Shown here: one piece after another, positions 15,819-25,564 of the stretch | Numbering within the stretch: the first letter of the stretch is position 1 | Layout: each line of letters starts with the position of its first letter | Assembly: GCA_964460785.1 (NCBI GenBank) | Contig: CAYWQB010000002.1 | Span: 62,001-126,000, forward strand | Length of the DNA: 64,000 bases | DNA from: CAYWQB01 sp964460785 | GTDB lineage: Bacteria; Chlamydiota; Chlamydiia; Chlamydiales; CAYWQB01 | Reading direction: 5' to 3' | The notes under the pieces: generated by a model | Seen by the model: only the letters and a program-made list of their open reading frames with translations | What the model was told of the DNA's origin: nothing | The model's database searches: none | Program-made: the position numbers and the translations under genes

Positions 15819-17903
15819 ATGAAAATCACCTACCGCCCTCGTATCCGAGTCACCCTGCTGACCCTCTTCCTCCTACTTGTGATCACCTCTACGGGTTGTA
15901 TTATTTTCATCAATCACCGTATCTCCACAGAGGCATATCGAGAGGATGCCATCCGTGATATTGGCCATACACATGACTTTATTGAGTCTAGGATTACAAC
16001 CTTTTTATACCCTGTCAATAACCTTCTCCACTACTTTCAAAAGCACTTTAATGAGCTCGACCCAGAGAAAAATAGTATTGATTCATTCAAAAAGAAGTAC
16101 TTGAGTGTCTTACTCGCTCTTCCACAGTTTCGAGGCATTGGCATAGGAACCCCTTCTGGGGATATTTACTATGTATCAAAAGTTCCTCCCCATACGAAAG
16201 GGGCACCAAAAGAGGCTGTTTTTTACCTTTATGGCTGCTCTCAAGGCCTTACTTGTACAGAAGAATATTTAGATATCAATGGAGGAACAATCCCCCCCTA
16301 CCCCAAAAGTAAAATCGATATTATCGATGCTCGAACAAGACCATGGTTTGAAGAAGCAAGAGAGAAGAGAGAGCAAATTTGGACAGAGCCCTACACATAT
16401 ACAAATGGAGACCGTGGCATTTCATCCGCTATGCCATTATTTACTGAAGGAAAGCTAAAAGGCGTGGCTTTTATTGACCTTACTCTTGATGAGCTTGCAG
16501 GGTTTTTAGCAGAAATTCCACTGGGGACTCATAGTTTTGCAGCGATTTTAGATAGCGAAGGAAACTATGTCGTTAAGGGCCCTTCAAGTAACTCAGCACG
16601 CTACTACCAGCAAACACAAAACAGAGAGCTTCTACCCACTCTCTCACAAGCCCTTCTTAACCTGGGACACCTAGAGCAAGCGAAAACAATCAACCACAAA
16701 AACCTTCTCATTAACTTTTCCTCTATTCAAAAGCTTTTCGAGAATAACTGGTATTTTTGTTTGGCAATTCCAGAAACAGATTTTATTGGAAATGTTAAAG
16801 AGGCCAGTACAAAGGTGATTGGCTTTTCTTTAATCTTTGTTGCTATCGCCATCATCCTAAGCGTTGTCTTCGCTCGTTCCCTAGCGAGGCCCATCCTAGG
16901 ACTTTCTGAAGAAATGCTTTTAATCAAGGATTTCAATTTAGAGAGTTCCAGGCATATTAACTCCTGGGTTTATGAAATCGATCTCATGAGCCAAGCCTTA
17001 GACTCTATGAAAAAAGGACTGACGGCCTTTGGGAGCTATGTCCCCAAAAGGCTTGTTCGCAAATTACTGATCAATGGGGAGCAGGCAAAAATAGGGGGCA
17101 GAAAAAAAGCTCTGACGATTCTATTTACAGATGTATACGACTTTACCTCTATTTCAGAGAAAAGGCCCATCGATGAGGTGTTTCCCCTACTCTCTGAGTA
17201 CCTTGCTCTAATTACTGATGAAATTGAAGAAAGTAAAGGAACCATTGATAAATTCATGGGAGATGGGGTGCTTGCATTTTGGGGAGCTCCTGACCAGATC
17301 AAAAATTCGACAAAGACAGCCTGTCATTCCGTTTTGAAGTGCAAAGCAAAAGTTCAACAGCTCAATGAAGAGTGGCAAAAAAAGGGACTTCCTCCCTTCC
17401 ATACTCGTTTTGCCTTGAACTATGGAGAAAGCTTAGTAGGAAATGTGGGCTCTCCATCTAGGATGAATTATACGGTCATGGGAGATACCGTAAACACCTG
17501 TGCACGCCTAGAAAGCTTAAATAAAAACTTCCAGACAACCATCATTGTGAGCCAGCCTGTCTATGAGAGAACAAAAGATCAGTTTTTATACCGAACCATC
17601 GACTTTGTTGCCCTAAAGGGGAAAAAAGAAGGAACAAAAGTCTATGAGTTACTAGCGGGATATGAGGCAGAAGCAGCAATCCAGCCCTCTGAGGAAGATA
17701 AAAAGCTTTCTGCATTATCAGAGACTGGGTTTGAGGCCTATCTTCAAAAAGATTGGCAGGGAGCAAAAGCTGCCTACCAGGAAATCAAAACACTATTTCC
17801 TACAGATGTAACGGCTGAGATCTTCCTAGCAAGAATTGAGCAATTCGAAAAAGAGCCCCCTCCAGAAGATTGGCAGGGACTCTTCATCCTACACACGAAG
17901 TAG
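15819..17903 (+). CDS. Membrane-bound CACHE-sensor class III nucleotidyl cyclase (probable adenylate cyclase)
   Basis: Domains in order: transmembrane helix at about 10-32; a large extracytoplasmic sensor of double-CACHE type at about 35-325; a second transmembrane helix at about 328-352; a HAMP-like linker (ARSLARPILGLSEEMLLI); and a class III catalytic domain at about 425-610. Catalytic residues are present: first metal Asp in LFTDVYDF, second metal Asp in KFMGDGVLAFWG, the adenine-specifying Lys in IDKFMGDG and Asp in VMGDTVN, plus the downstream Asn/Arg region (VNTCARLESL). The Lys/Asp pair predicts ATP and not GTP. The last 60 residues look TPR-like. An AAAGGA ribosome site precedes the ATG. 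It interrupts the ribF-ychF adjacency of Chlamydia. Confidence 0.92.
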   Translation: MKITYRPRIRVTLLTLFLLLVITSTGCIIFINHRISTEAYREDAIRDIGHTHDFIESRITTFLYPVNNLLHYFQKHFNELDPEKNSIDSFKKKYLSVLLALPQFRGIGIGTPSGDIYYVSKVPPHTKGAPKEAVFYLYGCSQGLTCTEEYLDINGGTIPPYPKSKIDIIDARTRPWFEEAREKREQIWTEPYTYTNGDRGISSAMPLFTEGKLKGVAFIDLTLDELAGFLAEIPLGTHSFAAILDSEGNYVVKGPSSNSARYYQQTQNRELLPTLSQALLNLGHLEQAKTINHKNLLINFSSIQKLFENNWYFCLAIPETDFIGNVKEASTKVIGFSLIFVAIAIILSVVFARSLARPILGLSEEMLLIKDFNLESSRHINSWVYEIDLMSQALDSMKKGLTAFGSYVPKRLVRKLLINGEQAKIGGRKKALTILFTDVYDFTSISEKRPIDEVFPLLSEYLALITDEIEESKGTIDKFMGDGVLAFWGAPDQIKNSTKTACHSVLKCKAKVQQLNEEWQKKGLPPFHTRFALNYGESLVGNVGSPSRMNYTVMGDTVNTCARLESLNKNFQTTIIVSQPVYERTKDQFLYRTIDFVALKGKKEGTKVYELLAGYEAEAAIQPSEEDKKLSALSETGFEAYLQKDWQGAKAAYQEIKTLFPTDVTAEIFLARIEQFEKEPPPEDWQGLFILHTK

Positions 17904-18998
17904 TTAGTTATGGAGGAAAAGGATGACATCTCCATCTTGGACAAGATACTCTTTCCCTTCAGTGCGCATCTTGCCAGCCTCTTTAGCTGCAGCGCGCCCC
18001 CCACAATCAATAAAATCCTGAAATGGAATAACCTCAGCCCGGATAAAGCCACGCTCGATATCAGAGTGAATTTTTCCAGCAGCTTGTGGAGCTGTAGCTC
18101 CTTGGGGGCATACCCAAGCACGCGTTTCCACTTCGCCTGTCGTTAAAAATGACTGAAGGCCTAGTAACTTAAAAGACGAGCGGATCAAACGATGCAAGCC
18201 GGGTTCATCCATCCCCATCCCTTCAAGCATCTCTGCCCTTTCTTCTTTAGGGAGGGTCGAAATTTCATATTCCATCGCTACACAGAGAGGCAAGACTTCT
18301 CCTCCCTCTTTTGCAGCATAGTCTTCAAGGGTCTTGACTCGCTCTTGCTCGACTCCTGTCGGTTGCGCTTCAGAGACATTTGCCACATATAAGGTCGGCT
18401 TAAACGTTAGAAAGGTATAGATTGCTAAGGCCTGGCGCTCTTCTTCTGTGAAGCTGCAGCTTCGTAAAGAAAGCCCATCATTGAGGTAGGCAGCTGCTTT
18501 TTCTAAAGCGAGCTTTAAGCCTTTAGCTTTTGGATCTGCTTTTGCCTGACGCTCCACCTTTTGCAAAGCTTTCTCACACATTTGTAAATCGGCCAAAGAG
18601 AGTTCTGTTTGGATGACCTCGATATCTGCCAAAGGGTCTACCTTTCCAGCAACGTGTACAACATCGGCATCATCAAAACAGCGCACTACTTGGATAATGG
18701 CATCCGTTTCACGAATATTGGCTAAGAATTGGTTGCCTAGCCCTTCCCCTTGAGAAGCTCCTGCCACAAGGCCTGCAATATCTGTAAAGCGCATGGAAGC
18801 TGGAATAATTTTTTGGCTTTTTGAAATTTTGGATAGAGGCGGCAGCCGAGGATCTGGAACCTCAACAACGCCTACATTTGGATCAATTGTACAAAAGGGA
18901 TAGTTTTCAGCATCCACTGCATTTTCAGTTAGGGCAGAAAATAGGGTCGATTTTCCAACATTTGGCAAACCGACAATACCACAGGATAAACTACTCAC
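17904..18998 (-). CDS. ychF: Ribosome-associated ATPase/GTPase YchF
   Basis: The 364-residue Obg-family protein has a Walker A GLPNVGKSTLFSAL, a switch region with DIAGLVAGASQGEGLGNQFL, and the YchF-specific NVSE motif (YVANVSEAQ) in place of NKxD, which in this family confers ATP preference. A C-terminal TGS domain (VEVIPFQDFIDCGG in part) completes it. The start is GTG at 18998 with a GAGG ribosome site. In Chlamydia ychF neighbours the sctU gene in the same way. It lies convergent to the cyclase with no gap. Confidence 0.96.
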   Translation of the reverse strand: MSSLSCGIVGLPNVGKSTLFSALTENAVDAENYPFCTIDPNVGVVEVPDPRLPPLSKISKSQKIIPASMRFTDIAGLVAGASQGEGLGNQFLANIRETDAIIQVVRCFDDADVVHVAGKVDPLADIEVIQTELSLADLQMCEKALQKVERQAKADPKAKGLKLALEKAAAYLNDGLSLRSCSFTEEERQALAIYTFLTFKPTLYVANVSEAQPTGVEQERVKTLEDYAAKEGGEVLPLCVAMEYEISTLPKEERAEMLEGMGMDEPGLHRLIRSSFKLLGLQSFLTTGEVETRAWVCPQGATAPQAAGKIHSDIERGFIRAEVIPFQDFIDCGGRAAAKEAGKMRTEGKEYLVQDGDVILFLHN

Positions 18999-19069
18999 AG
19001 CGACCTCAACTTTTTTGGCGTGAAGGGATTATAGGTAATCCAGTGAAGAAATGTCTATAGAAAAATTTC

Positions 19070-19098
19070 TTGACCCTCCTGAGGTTCCCTACTATAAG
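19070..19098 (+). promoter_or_regulatory. Strong candidate sigma70-type promoter for the type III secretion operon
   Basis: TTGACC at 19070-19075 is spaced exactly 17 nt from TATAAG at 19093-19098; each hexamer matches consensus at five of six positions. It lies 21 nt upstream of the sctU ATG in the 120-nt gap between divergent ychF and sctU. A leader this short fits direct transcription of sctU-sctV-copN-chaperone. Confidence 0.7.
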
Positions 19099-19118
19099 TT
19101 TCACAAAGAAGAGGCGCT

Positions 19119-20171
19119 ATGGGCGAAAAAACCGAAGAAGCAACCCCGAAGAAGCTGCGCGATGCGCGCAAGAAAGGGCAAGTTGCTAAGTCTCAAGATT
19201 TTCCATCTGCCTTCACCTTTATGGTCTCGCTTTTTACTACCGTGTATTTAGGTGGGTATATCTATGACCAATTTAGTGAGTTCTTTTTAACTTGCTTTTC
19301 AGCCATGGGCCAGTCCAATGCAAATACAGTGCTCGGGTTGATCAAGCATGGCCTGCATGTGATTTTGATCTCGTCTCTTCCTGTTCTTGTGGCTACAGTG
19401 TCCATGGGGGTTTTAATCAATTTTTTGATTGTGGGGCCCCTTATCACTTTTGAAGTCTTCAAACCTGATATCAAAAAGTTCGATGTCGTAGCGAACCTGC
19501 GTAACAAGTTTAAAATGAAAACGTTATTTGAACTTGTCAAATCGCTTTTCAAGATTGCTGGGGCTAGTGTCATCATCTACCTTTCTGTCGCTGATAAAAT
19601 TGGTGAGGTTTCTTCCACTGCGACTCTCCCTGTGATAGCAAGCGTGATGGTCGCAAAAGGTTTTCTTTTAGATGTCGCATTCAAAGTTGGGATTTTTTTC
19701 CTTGCAGTTGCTCTTGCTGACCTCGTCTACCAAAAGAACAACTTCCGAAATGAAATGAAGATGGAAAAATTTGAGGTCAAGCAAGAGTATAAAGACTCTG
19801 AAGGAAACCCTGAAATCAAAGGGAAGCGAAAAGAGGTAGCGAGAGAGATCGCGTATGATAGCTCCCCATCCAAAGCTAGAAAAGCAAAAGCTGTGATTAC
19901 CAACCCAACACATATTGCTGTGGGTATTGATTATATCCCTGAGTTGAGCCCCGCCCCTTTCATCTTAGTGATGGGGAAAGGCCATATTGCGGAGAGAATT
20001 ATTGAAGAAGCTGCAAAACATAGTGTCCCAATCATGAGAAATGTTGCTCTTGCGAGAACCTTATACTATAAGGGGCGTGTGAATGAGATGATTCCTGAAG
20101 AGACCTTTGAAGCGATAGCTGATGTCATTATCTGGGTCCGATCGCTGGAAAAACAGAAGGAGTCCAAATGA
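19119..20171 (+). CDS. sctU: Type III secretion export switch protein SctU (CdsU/YscU)
   Basis: This 350-residue inner-membrane protein is part of the type III export gate and switches substrate specificity. It starts MGEKTEEATPKKLRDARKKG, the universal N-terminus of the YscU/FlhB family. Four hydrophobic segments lie between about 28 and 215, followed by a cytoplasmic domain with the self-cleaving NPTH motif at residues 262-265. The next gene starts inside its stop codon (ATGA). Gene order and the absence of flagellar neighbours mark it as the virulence-type paralogue, distinct from flhB at 49159-50259. Confidence 0.95.
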   Translation: MGEKTEEATPKKLRDARKKGQVAKSQDFPSAFTFMVSLFTTVYLGGYIYDQFSEFFLTCFSAMGQSNANTVLGLIKHGLHVILISSLPVLVATVSMGVLINFLIVGPLITFEVFKPDIKKFDVVANLRNKFKMKTLFELVKSLFKIAGASVIIYLSVADKIGEVSSTATLPVIASVMVAKGFLLDVAFKVGIFFLAVALADLVYQKNNFRNEMKMEKFEVKQEYKDSEGNPEIKGKRKEVAREIAYDSSPSKARKAKAVITNPTHIAVGIDYIPELSPAPFILVMGKGHIAERIIEEAAKHSVPIMRNVALARTLYYKGRVNEMIPEETFEAIADVIIWVRSLEKQKESK

Positions 20172-22306
20172 GTGGACCATTAAACAAGTTACTCAACTTC
20201 TTTGGAAACCCTAAGATCCTACAGGCGATCCTAAGGCAAAGTGACATCATTTTAGCGATTGTCTTGGTTGGGATTGTCTCCCTCTTGATTATCCCTGTTC
20301 CTCCTCCGATCATTGATATCTTGATCGCCTTTAACTTAACTGCGGCCATTTCCCTTCTTCTTGTTGCTGTCTATATCCCTTCGGCACTGCAACTCTCTAT
20401 CTTTCCCTCCCTTTTGTTAGTTACCACTCTCTTTCGTCTGGGTGTGAATATCTCCTCCACACGCCAAATTCTCCTTCATATGGATGCAGGGGATATCATT
20501 TTTGCGTTTGGCAACTTCGTGGTTGGAGGAAACTACGTGGTGGGTGGTGTGATCTTTTTGATCATTACACTTGTCCAGTTCATTGTTATTACCAAAGGGG
20601 CAGAACGTGTTGCTGAAGTAGCAGCTCGTTTCCGATTGGATGCGATGCCTGGTAAGCAAATGAGTATTGATGCGGATATGCGCGCTGGAGTCCTGGACCA
20701 AGATCAAGCCCGGTTAAAGCGTCTCGAGATCCAAAAAGAGAGTGAGATGTATGGTGCCATGGATGGTGCTATGAAATTCGTAAAAGGGGATGCCATTGCC
20801 GGGATTGTCATCACATTGATCAACGTCATTGGGGGCTTGATTATTGGGGTTGCGATGCATGGCTTAACGATGGGGCAATCTGCACAAACCTACTCCTTAT
20901 TATCAATTGGTGATGGCTTGGTCTCACAGATCCCAGCCCTGCTTATCTCTATCACAGCGGGTGTGGTTACCACTCGAGTTTCAAGTGATGATACAGACTC
21001 CAACTTAGGATCTGAGATCTCTGGCCAGCTCCTCAAGCAGCCAAAAGCTCTTTTGATTTCATCTGGGGTATTAATCGCTATGGGGGTCCTTGTCCCAGGC
21101 TTTCCTGCAGCTGTCTTCCTTCCGCTTGGTGCTGGTGTTGGCGCAATTGGCTATATGCTACTCCGTGCAAAAAAAACAGCTCCACAGGGAGTAGGAGCAA
21201 GTACAACAAGCTCTGCAAGCTCTGACACTAGTGTCGAAGGACACTCTGTGGTTCAGGGTGGAGGAATTGATGATTATGCACTCACTCTACCTATCATTTT
21301 AGAGCTTGGGGATCACCTATCTAACCTTATCAAGAAAGGAGGAGGGGTTGAGTTTGTCGAAGGGAAAATCCCACGTATGCGGCAAGCTCTCTACCATGAC
21401 CTAGGTGTGCGCTTTCCTGGAGTACATGTGCGTACAGACACTCCTGGACTAGAAAGTACAGAGTACTCTATCCAGCTCAATGAAGTGCCTGTGATCCGTG
21501 GAAAGGTTCTTAAAGATTACCTCCTCACAAATGAGACAGAAGAACATCTCAACCGCTTCAACCTCCCTTATGCAAGCTATAAAAACTCTCTAGGTCTCCC
21601 CTCTCTCTGGGTAGAAAGGAAATACCAGGACCTTTTAACTAAGGCAGGCATCAAGTTTTGGGGAGAACTAGAAGTAGTCATTCTTCACATTTCCTACTTT
21701 CTCCGCTCACATGCTTCGGAGTTTTTGGGGATTCAGGAAGTGCGCTCTATGCTTGAGTTCATGGAAAAAACCTATCCAGACTTAGTCAAAGAGGTTACCC
21801 GCCTTGTCCCTCTTCAGAAGCTAACGGAAATTTTTAAGCGACTGGTGCAAGAGCAAATTTCTGTAAAAGACTTGCGCACGATCCTTGAATCCCTTAGTGA
21901 GTGGGCACAAAGTGAAAAGGACACCGTTCTTCTTACAGAATACGTACGCTCTTCACTAAAGCGCTATATCAGTTATAAGTACTCTCAGGGGCAGTCTGTG
22001 CTCTCTGTTTACTTACTTGATCCTGAAATTGAGGATATGATTCGTGGTGCGATTAAGCAGACCTCTGCGGGTTCTTACCTTGCTCTTGATCCAGACTCCG
22101 TACAAATGATTTTACAAGCTGTTCGTGCAACAGTGGGTCCTACCCCAGCGGGAGGGCAACCTCCAGTCCTGTTAGCTGCAATTGATGTGCGCCGCTTTGC
22201 GAGAAAGTTGGTAGAAGGAGAGTTTCCCGATATGTCTGTTGTATCTTATCAAGAGGTGATTCCTGAAATCCGTATCCAGCCCCTTGGGCGCATTCAACTC
22301 AGCTGA
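20168..22306 (+). CDS. sctV: Type III secretion export gate protein SctV (CdsV/LcrD)
   Basis: SctV is the nonameric export channel of the injectisome. The 712-residue protein has the expected split: about seven to eight transmembrane helices over residues 1-325, with the FHIPEP signature region (LLLVTTLFRLGVNISSTR and RLDAMPGKQMSIDADM), then a linker rich in Ser/Thr (STTSSASSDTS) and a cytoplasmic domain from about 370 to the end that forms the ring docking chaperone-effector complexes. It overlaps sctU by 4 nt and precedes copN by 14 nt. Confidence 0.96.
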   Translation: MSGPLNKLLNFFGNPKILQAILRQSDIILAIVLVGIVSLLIIPVPPPIIDILIAFNLTAAISLLLVAVYIPSALQLSIFPSLLLVTTLFRLGVNISSTRQILLHMDAGDIIFAFGNFVVGGNYVVGGVIFLIITLVQFIVITKGAERVAEVAARFRLDAMPGKQMSIDADMRAGVLDQDQARLKRLEIQKESEMYGAMDGAMKFVKGDAIAGIVITLINVIGGLIIGVAMHGLTMGQSAQTYSLLSIGDGLVSQIPALLISITAGVVTTRVSSDDTDSNLGSEISGQLLKQPKALLISSGVLIAMGVLVPGFPAAVFLPLGAGVGAIGYMLLRAKKTAPQGVGASTTSSASSDTSVEGHSVVQGGGIDDYALTLPIILELGDHLSNLIKKGGGVEFVEGKIPRMRQALYHDLGVRFPGVHVRTDTPGLESTEYSIQLNEVPVIRGKVLKDYLLTNETEEHLNRFNLPYASYKNSLGLPSLWVERKYQDLLTKAGIKFWGELEVVILHISYFLRSHASEFLGIQEVRSMLEFMEKTYPDLVKEVTRLVPLQKLTEIFKRLVQEQISVKDLRTILESLSEWAQSEKDTVLLTEYVRSSLKRYISYKYSQGQSVLSVYLLDPEIEDMIRGAIKQTSAGSYLALDPDSVQMILQAVRATVGPTPAGGQPPVLLAAIDVRRFARKLVEGEFPDMSVVSYQEVIPEIRIQPLGRIQLS

Positions 22307-22320
22307 TTTAGGATGGTGTT

Positions 22321-23514
22321 ATGACTCTTGACCCAAGCTTAGGCGCTCAATATATCCCCCCTCAGGGGCAAACAGATGTTAGCAAAGAGCTACAGGCTGC
22401 CAAGGCGAAAGCAAAGGAAATGCAAGCCGAGCAAGTTGATCTTAAGGAAGATATTTTTGATGATCAGCAGGAAGCCTTCAACCCTTGGGCAGCAAATCGT
22501 GGCATCAAAGAGAAGATGAAAGAGCTCAAGCAACGAGTACCTGTAAAAGCTGAAACACCTAAACAAGCCAAGCAAGTTGAGAGCAAAGAAGCAGCCTTAA
22601 AGCAGGGCCAAGACTCCGCAAAAGAATTTGTCAAGTCTAACCCAGAGTTAAAAGAAGAGGGGCTAACCAAGCTTTTGCAGCAGCTGCTTGAAGGAGACCA
22701 CTCTCCTGAAGACATTTTGAAGATGGCACAAGATCTCCATGAAGATCCTTCTATGGTAGATCAAGTGCTGGAGTTTTTGAAGGAAAATAGCCCTCATGAG
22801 CTAGAGAAAAAGATCCGTAAAGCGCAAGACGACTTTCGAGCGCGCAAAAGAAGAGAGATTTCTGCAGGAAAAAATATCCAAGAACAAGCTCTTGAGTTTG
22901 CAGCACAGGGACTGGGCTCACCAACTTTTCTACGTAACCTCTACCGCAAGATTACCGGAGAGGAGATGCAGGAGCATGAACTCTTTGATGAGCTCTCTGG
23001 AAATTTTACCTACTCACAGTTACTAGAAGCGGTTCGCTTTTTGTTACATGCTCTAGGTGATGACATTAAATCTAAAGGTCCTTCTATCCCTCGCGCCGAG
23101 CTACAAACCCTATTTGTAGAGGTGCGCAAGTTACAACTAGTTCTTGGTGTTTACCGATTTTTCCAAAGCCGCATGGACTTGCTTTACGATTACTTTGACC
23201 GCTATGATCTTGATTATCCAGAAGGACTTACTTTCCAAATTATTGCTCGCAGCTATGTCAAACTCAGCAAAGATCACTACCCAAATAGCCAAAAGATGCT
23301 CGCTCTGGGTGCAGACTTTGGGTTAGAAGAAAATGTGCCTGGCCTCATGATTGTGCTCACGCAAATGAGAGATGCCGTAAGAAATACTTCCCAGCGGCTT
23401 TTCTACTCACCTAAGCATCGTCAGGACATGTTATCAGCGTATATTGAGGCTATTGAACAACTTGATGTCCTGCTTGATGAGGAAGAAGAAGAGGAAGAGG
23501 AGGAGGAAAGTTAA
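22321..23514 (+). CDS. copN: Type III secretion gatekeeper CopN/SctW (YopN-TyeA type)
   Basis: This 397-residue protein is the cytoplasmic plug that holds back effectors until contact; in Chlamydia CopN is also secreted. Identification rests on position (directly after sctV and before a small acidic chaperone) and on the family pattern: a disordered Gln/Lys-rich N-terminus, a helical YopN core at about 90-290 (SPEDILKMAQDLHEDPSMVD), and a TyeA-like C-terminal helical region. It ends in a run of more than ten glutamates, an unusual acidic tail. Sequence similarity to known CopN is modest by eye. Confidence 0.85.
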   Translation: MTLDPSLGAQYIPPQGQTDVSKELQAAKAKAKEMQAEQVDLKEDIFDDQQEAFNPWAANRGIKEKMKELKQRVPVKAETPKQAKQVESKEAALKQGQDSAKEFVKSNPELKEEGLTKLLQQLLEGDHSPEDILKMAQDLHEDPSMVDQVLEFLKENSPHELEKKIRKAQDDFRARKRREISAGKNIQEQALEFAAQGLGSPTFLRNLYRKITGEEMQEHELFDELSGNFTYSQLLEAVRFLLHALGDDIKSKGPSIPRAELQTLFVEVRKLQLVLGVYRFFQSRMDLLYDYFDRYDLDYPEGLTFQIIARSYVKLSKDHYPNSQKMLALGADFGLEENVPGLMIVLTQMRDAVRNTSQRLFYSPKHRQDMLSAYIEAIEQLDVLLDEEEEEEEEEES

Positions 23515-23982
23515 TTGATCCAGAATCCATTTGAACAGCTCATGGAAGAGTTAGGGCAAGGGCTTGAAATTGACCTCACTTCTCCTAAAAATGGGATTTA
23601 TACTTTTCAACTAGAAGACAGGTACACAATACAAGTTCGCCCAGACCAATCAGGGCACTACGTACTCTTCCTTTCAAAAGTTGCAGAGCTTCCCCCTGGA
23701 GCTTTTGCAACCCGTGTATTTAAGCGTGCTCTCCTTTATAATGGATCTGATCAAGTCCAACATACCATGCTGGGATATAGCTTAAAGACACACTGCCTCA
23801 TTATGCATAATATGATTCCTCTTAAGGATACAACAGGTGAAGAGCTGACAAGCCTTTTTGCAACTTTTTATGATGAGTTAAAGAAATGGTCTGAAGCGAT
23901 TGCCAATGGGCAACCTGGCCCAGCAGAAATCGGCCTAGATTCAGACAGCAAAAATCCACCGCCATTTGGCTTAAAGTTGTGA
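23515..23982 (+). CDS. Type III secretion chaperone, SycE/Scc1-like
   Basis: The 155-residue small protein has the class I (CesT/SycE) chaperone pattern: N-terminal helix NPFEQLMEELGQGLEIDL, then alternating strands (YTFQLEDRYTIQVR, YVLFLSKVAELPPGA) and a long C-terminal helix. Such dimers bind the N-terminal segment of CopN-type proteins. It starts with TTG immediately after the copN stop (TAATTG). The first in-frame ATG would remove conserved sequence. In Chlamydia the chaperone gene scc1 occupies this same place between copN and malQ. Confidence 0.85.
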   Translation: MIQNPFEQLMEELGQGLEIDLTSPKNGIYTFQLEDRYTIQVRPDQSGHYVLFLSKVAELPPGAFATRVFKRALLYNGSDQVQHTMLGYSLKTHCLIMHNMIPLKDTTGEELTSLFATFYDELKKWSEAIANGQPGPAEIGLDSDSKNPPPFGLKL

Positions 23983-23989
23983 TGGGCAT

Positions 23990-25564
23990 ATGCAAGACTT
24001 AGAAAAGTTTCTTCAGAATACCCCTGCAGGCGAGCATTGGCAAAAGATTACACCTAAGCATCACCATGGGATCAACCTCTCTTTACTTTCTGTCCACTCT
24101 GAGCAAAGTGAGGGTTGTGGAGATTTTTATGACCTCCTTTCCCTTATTGACTTCTGCAAATCCATCGGGTTTAGCACCATCCAGCTCCTTCCTCTGTATG
24201 ACAGTGGGCTAGACCCCAGTCCTTATAACGGGATTTCGGCCTTTGCCTTGAACCCCGTTTACTTAAGACTCTCCTCCCTTCCAAATATCCGCTCCTCTGC
24301 AAAACTACAGCAACAAATCCAAGAGCTGAGTGAATACAATAAAGCATCGAGAGTAGCCTACCAAAAAGTCCGCGAGCAAAAAATTGCCATTTTTAAAGAG
24401 TATATCCAGTCACAGCAACCTGAAGCATCGGCTCTCTACCAGCAGTTTTTAAAAGAAAATTCCTGGGTAATAAAGTATGCTCAATTTGCTGCACTCAAAC
24501 AGCATTTCCAAGGAGATAGTTGGGAAAAGTGGCCTGCGGACGAGAGAATGATTGATCAAGCTCTGCGGGAGCTATCGCAAGAAATTGAAACGTACTCTCT
24601 CCTACAATACTTCTGTTACAAACAACTCAAAGAGGTTAAGCAACATGCGGATCGTCATGGGATCCTGCTTATGGGAGATGTTCCTATTTTGCTTTCTAGA
24701 GATAGTAGTGATGTATGGGCAAACCCAGAGCTCTTTCTTCTTGATCGGTCTTGTGGCGCTCCTCCTGATATGTACAACCCTGATGGGCAAAACTGGGGGT
24801 TCCCTATCTATAACTGGGAAGCTCATGAAAAAACAGGATTTGCTTGGTGGACACAGAAGCTACAGTTTGCAGAGAACTTCTTTCACCTATACCGCTTAGA
24901 CCATGTTGTGGGCTTTTTCCGCTTCTGGAGCTACTCTGTAGAAACGCCCGACTTGCCAGCCTGCTTTCTTCCTAGAGAAAAAGCCGAGTGGCTGCCTCTT
25001 GGATCCAAACTACTTCAAATACTTCTTGAAAAAACCTCTATGCTTCCTATTGGGGAAGACCTTGGAAAAATCCCCAAGGGAGTAAGAGAAACACTGCAGC
25101 AGCTAGGGATTCCAGGAACAAGGGTATGCCGGTGGGAATATACGAATAAAGAGTTTATCGACCCTGCTTCCTACCCTCCTCTAACTCTTACAACGCTATC
25201 TACCCACGACTCTGAGACTTTGCGAACCTGGTGGGAGCGGATAGCTATTGACTCTAGGAAATGGGCCTACCAGTTCCATATCCCTTATAGTCGCTTTTTA
25301 TCTCCTGAAACCATTGACCATCTACTCCTTCAAAGCCACCGAAGTAGTAGCCTGTTTCACATCAACTTACTCCAAGAGTATTTTTCTCTATTTCCTGAGC
25401 TTATTCATTCACTGGCATCGGAAGAGCGTATTAATACTCCTGGAACAATGAGTGAGAAAAACTGGACATATCGCATGAAGCCCTCTATTGAGACGTTCTG
25501 CACACATAACGACCTCAAAAAGGCGATGCAGCGCTATAGTCAAGCACCGTGTGCATCACCTTAA
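23990..25564 (+). CDS. malQ: 4-alpha-glucanotransferase (amylomaltase)
   Basis: MalQ rearranges malto-oligosaccharides in glycogen use. The 524-residue GH77 protein has the nucleophile region YRLDHVVGFFRFW, the acid/base in IGEDLGKIP and the transition-state Asp in LSTHDSETLRTWWE. N-terminal GINLSLLSVHSEQSEGCGDF and DPSPYNGISAFALNPVY are typical. It follows the type III chaperone by 7 nt, as in Chlamydia. Its last 50 nt overlap the 3' end of a convergent glycosyltransferase gene. Confidence 0.96.
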   Translation: MQDLEKFLQNTPAGEHWQKITPKHHHGINLSLLSVHSEQSEGCGDFYDLLSLIDFCKSIGFSTIQLLPLYDSGLDPSPYNGISAFALNPVYLRLSSLPNIRSSAKLQQQIQELSEYNKASRVAYQKVREQKIAIFKEYIQSQQPEASALYQQFLKENSWVIKYAQFAALKQHFQGDSWEKWPADERMIDQALRELSQEIETYSLLQYFCYKQLKEVKQHADRHGILLMGDVPILLSRDSSDVWANPELFLLDRSCGAPPDMYNPDGQNWGFPIYNWEAHEKTGFAWWTQKLQFAENFFHLYRLDHVVGFFRFWSYSVETPDLPACFLPREKAEWLPLGSKLLQILLEKTSMLPIGEDLGKIPKGVRETLQQLGIPGTRVCRWEYTNKEFIDPASYPPLTLTTLSTHDSETLRTWWERIAIDSRKWAYQFHIPYSRFLSPETIDHLLLQSHRSSSLFHINLLQEYFSLFPELIHSLASEERINTPGTMSEKNWTYRMKPSIETFCTHNDLKKAMQRYSQAPCASP

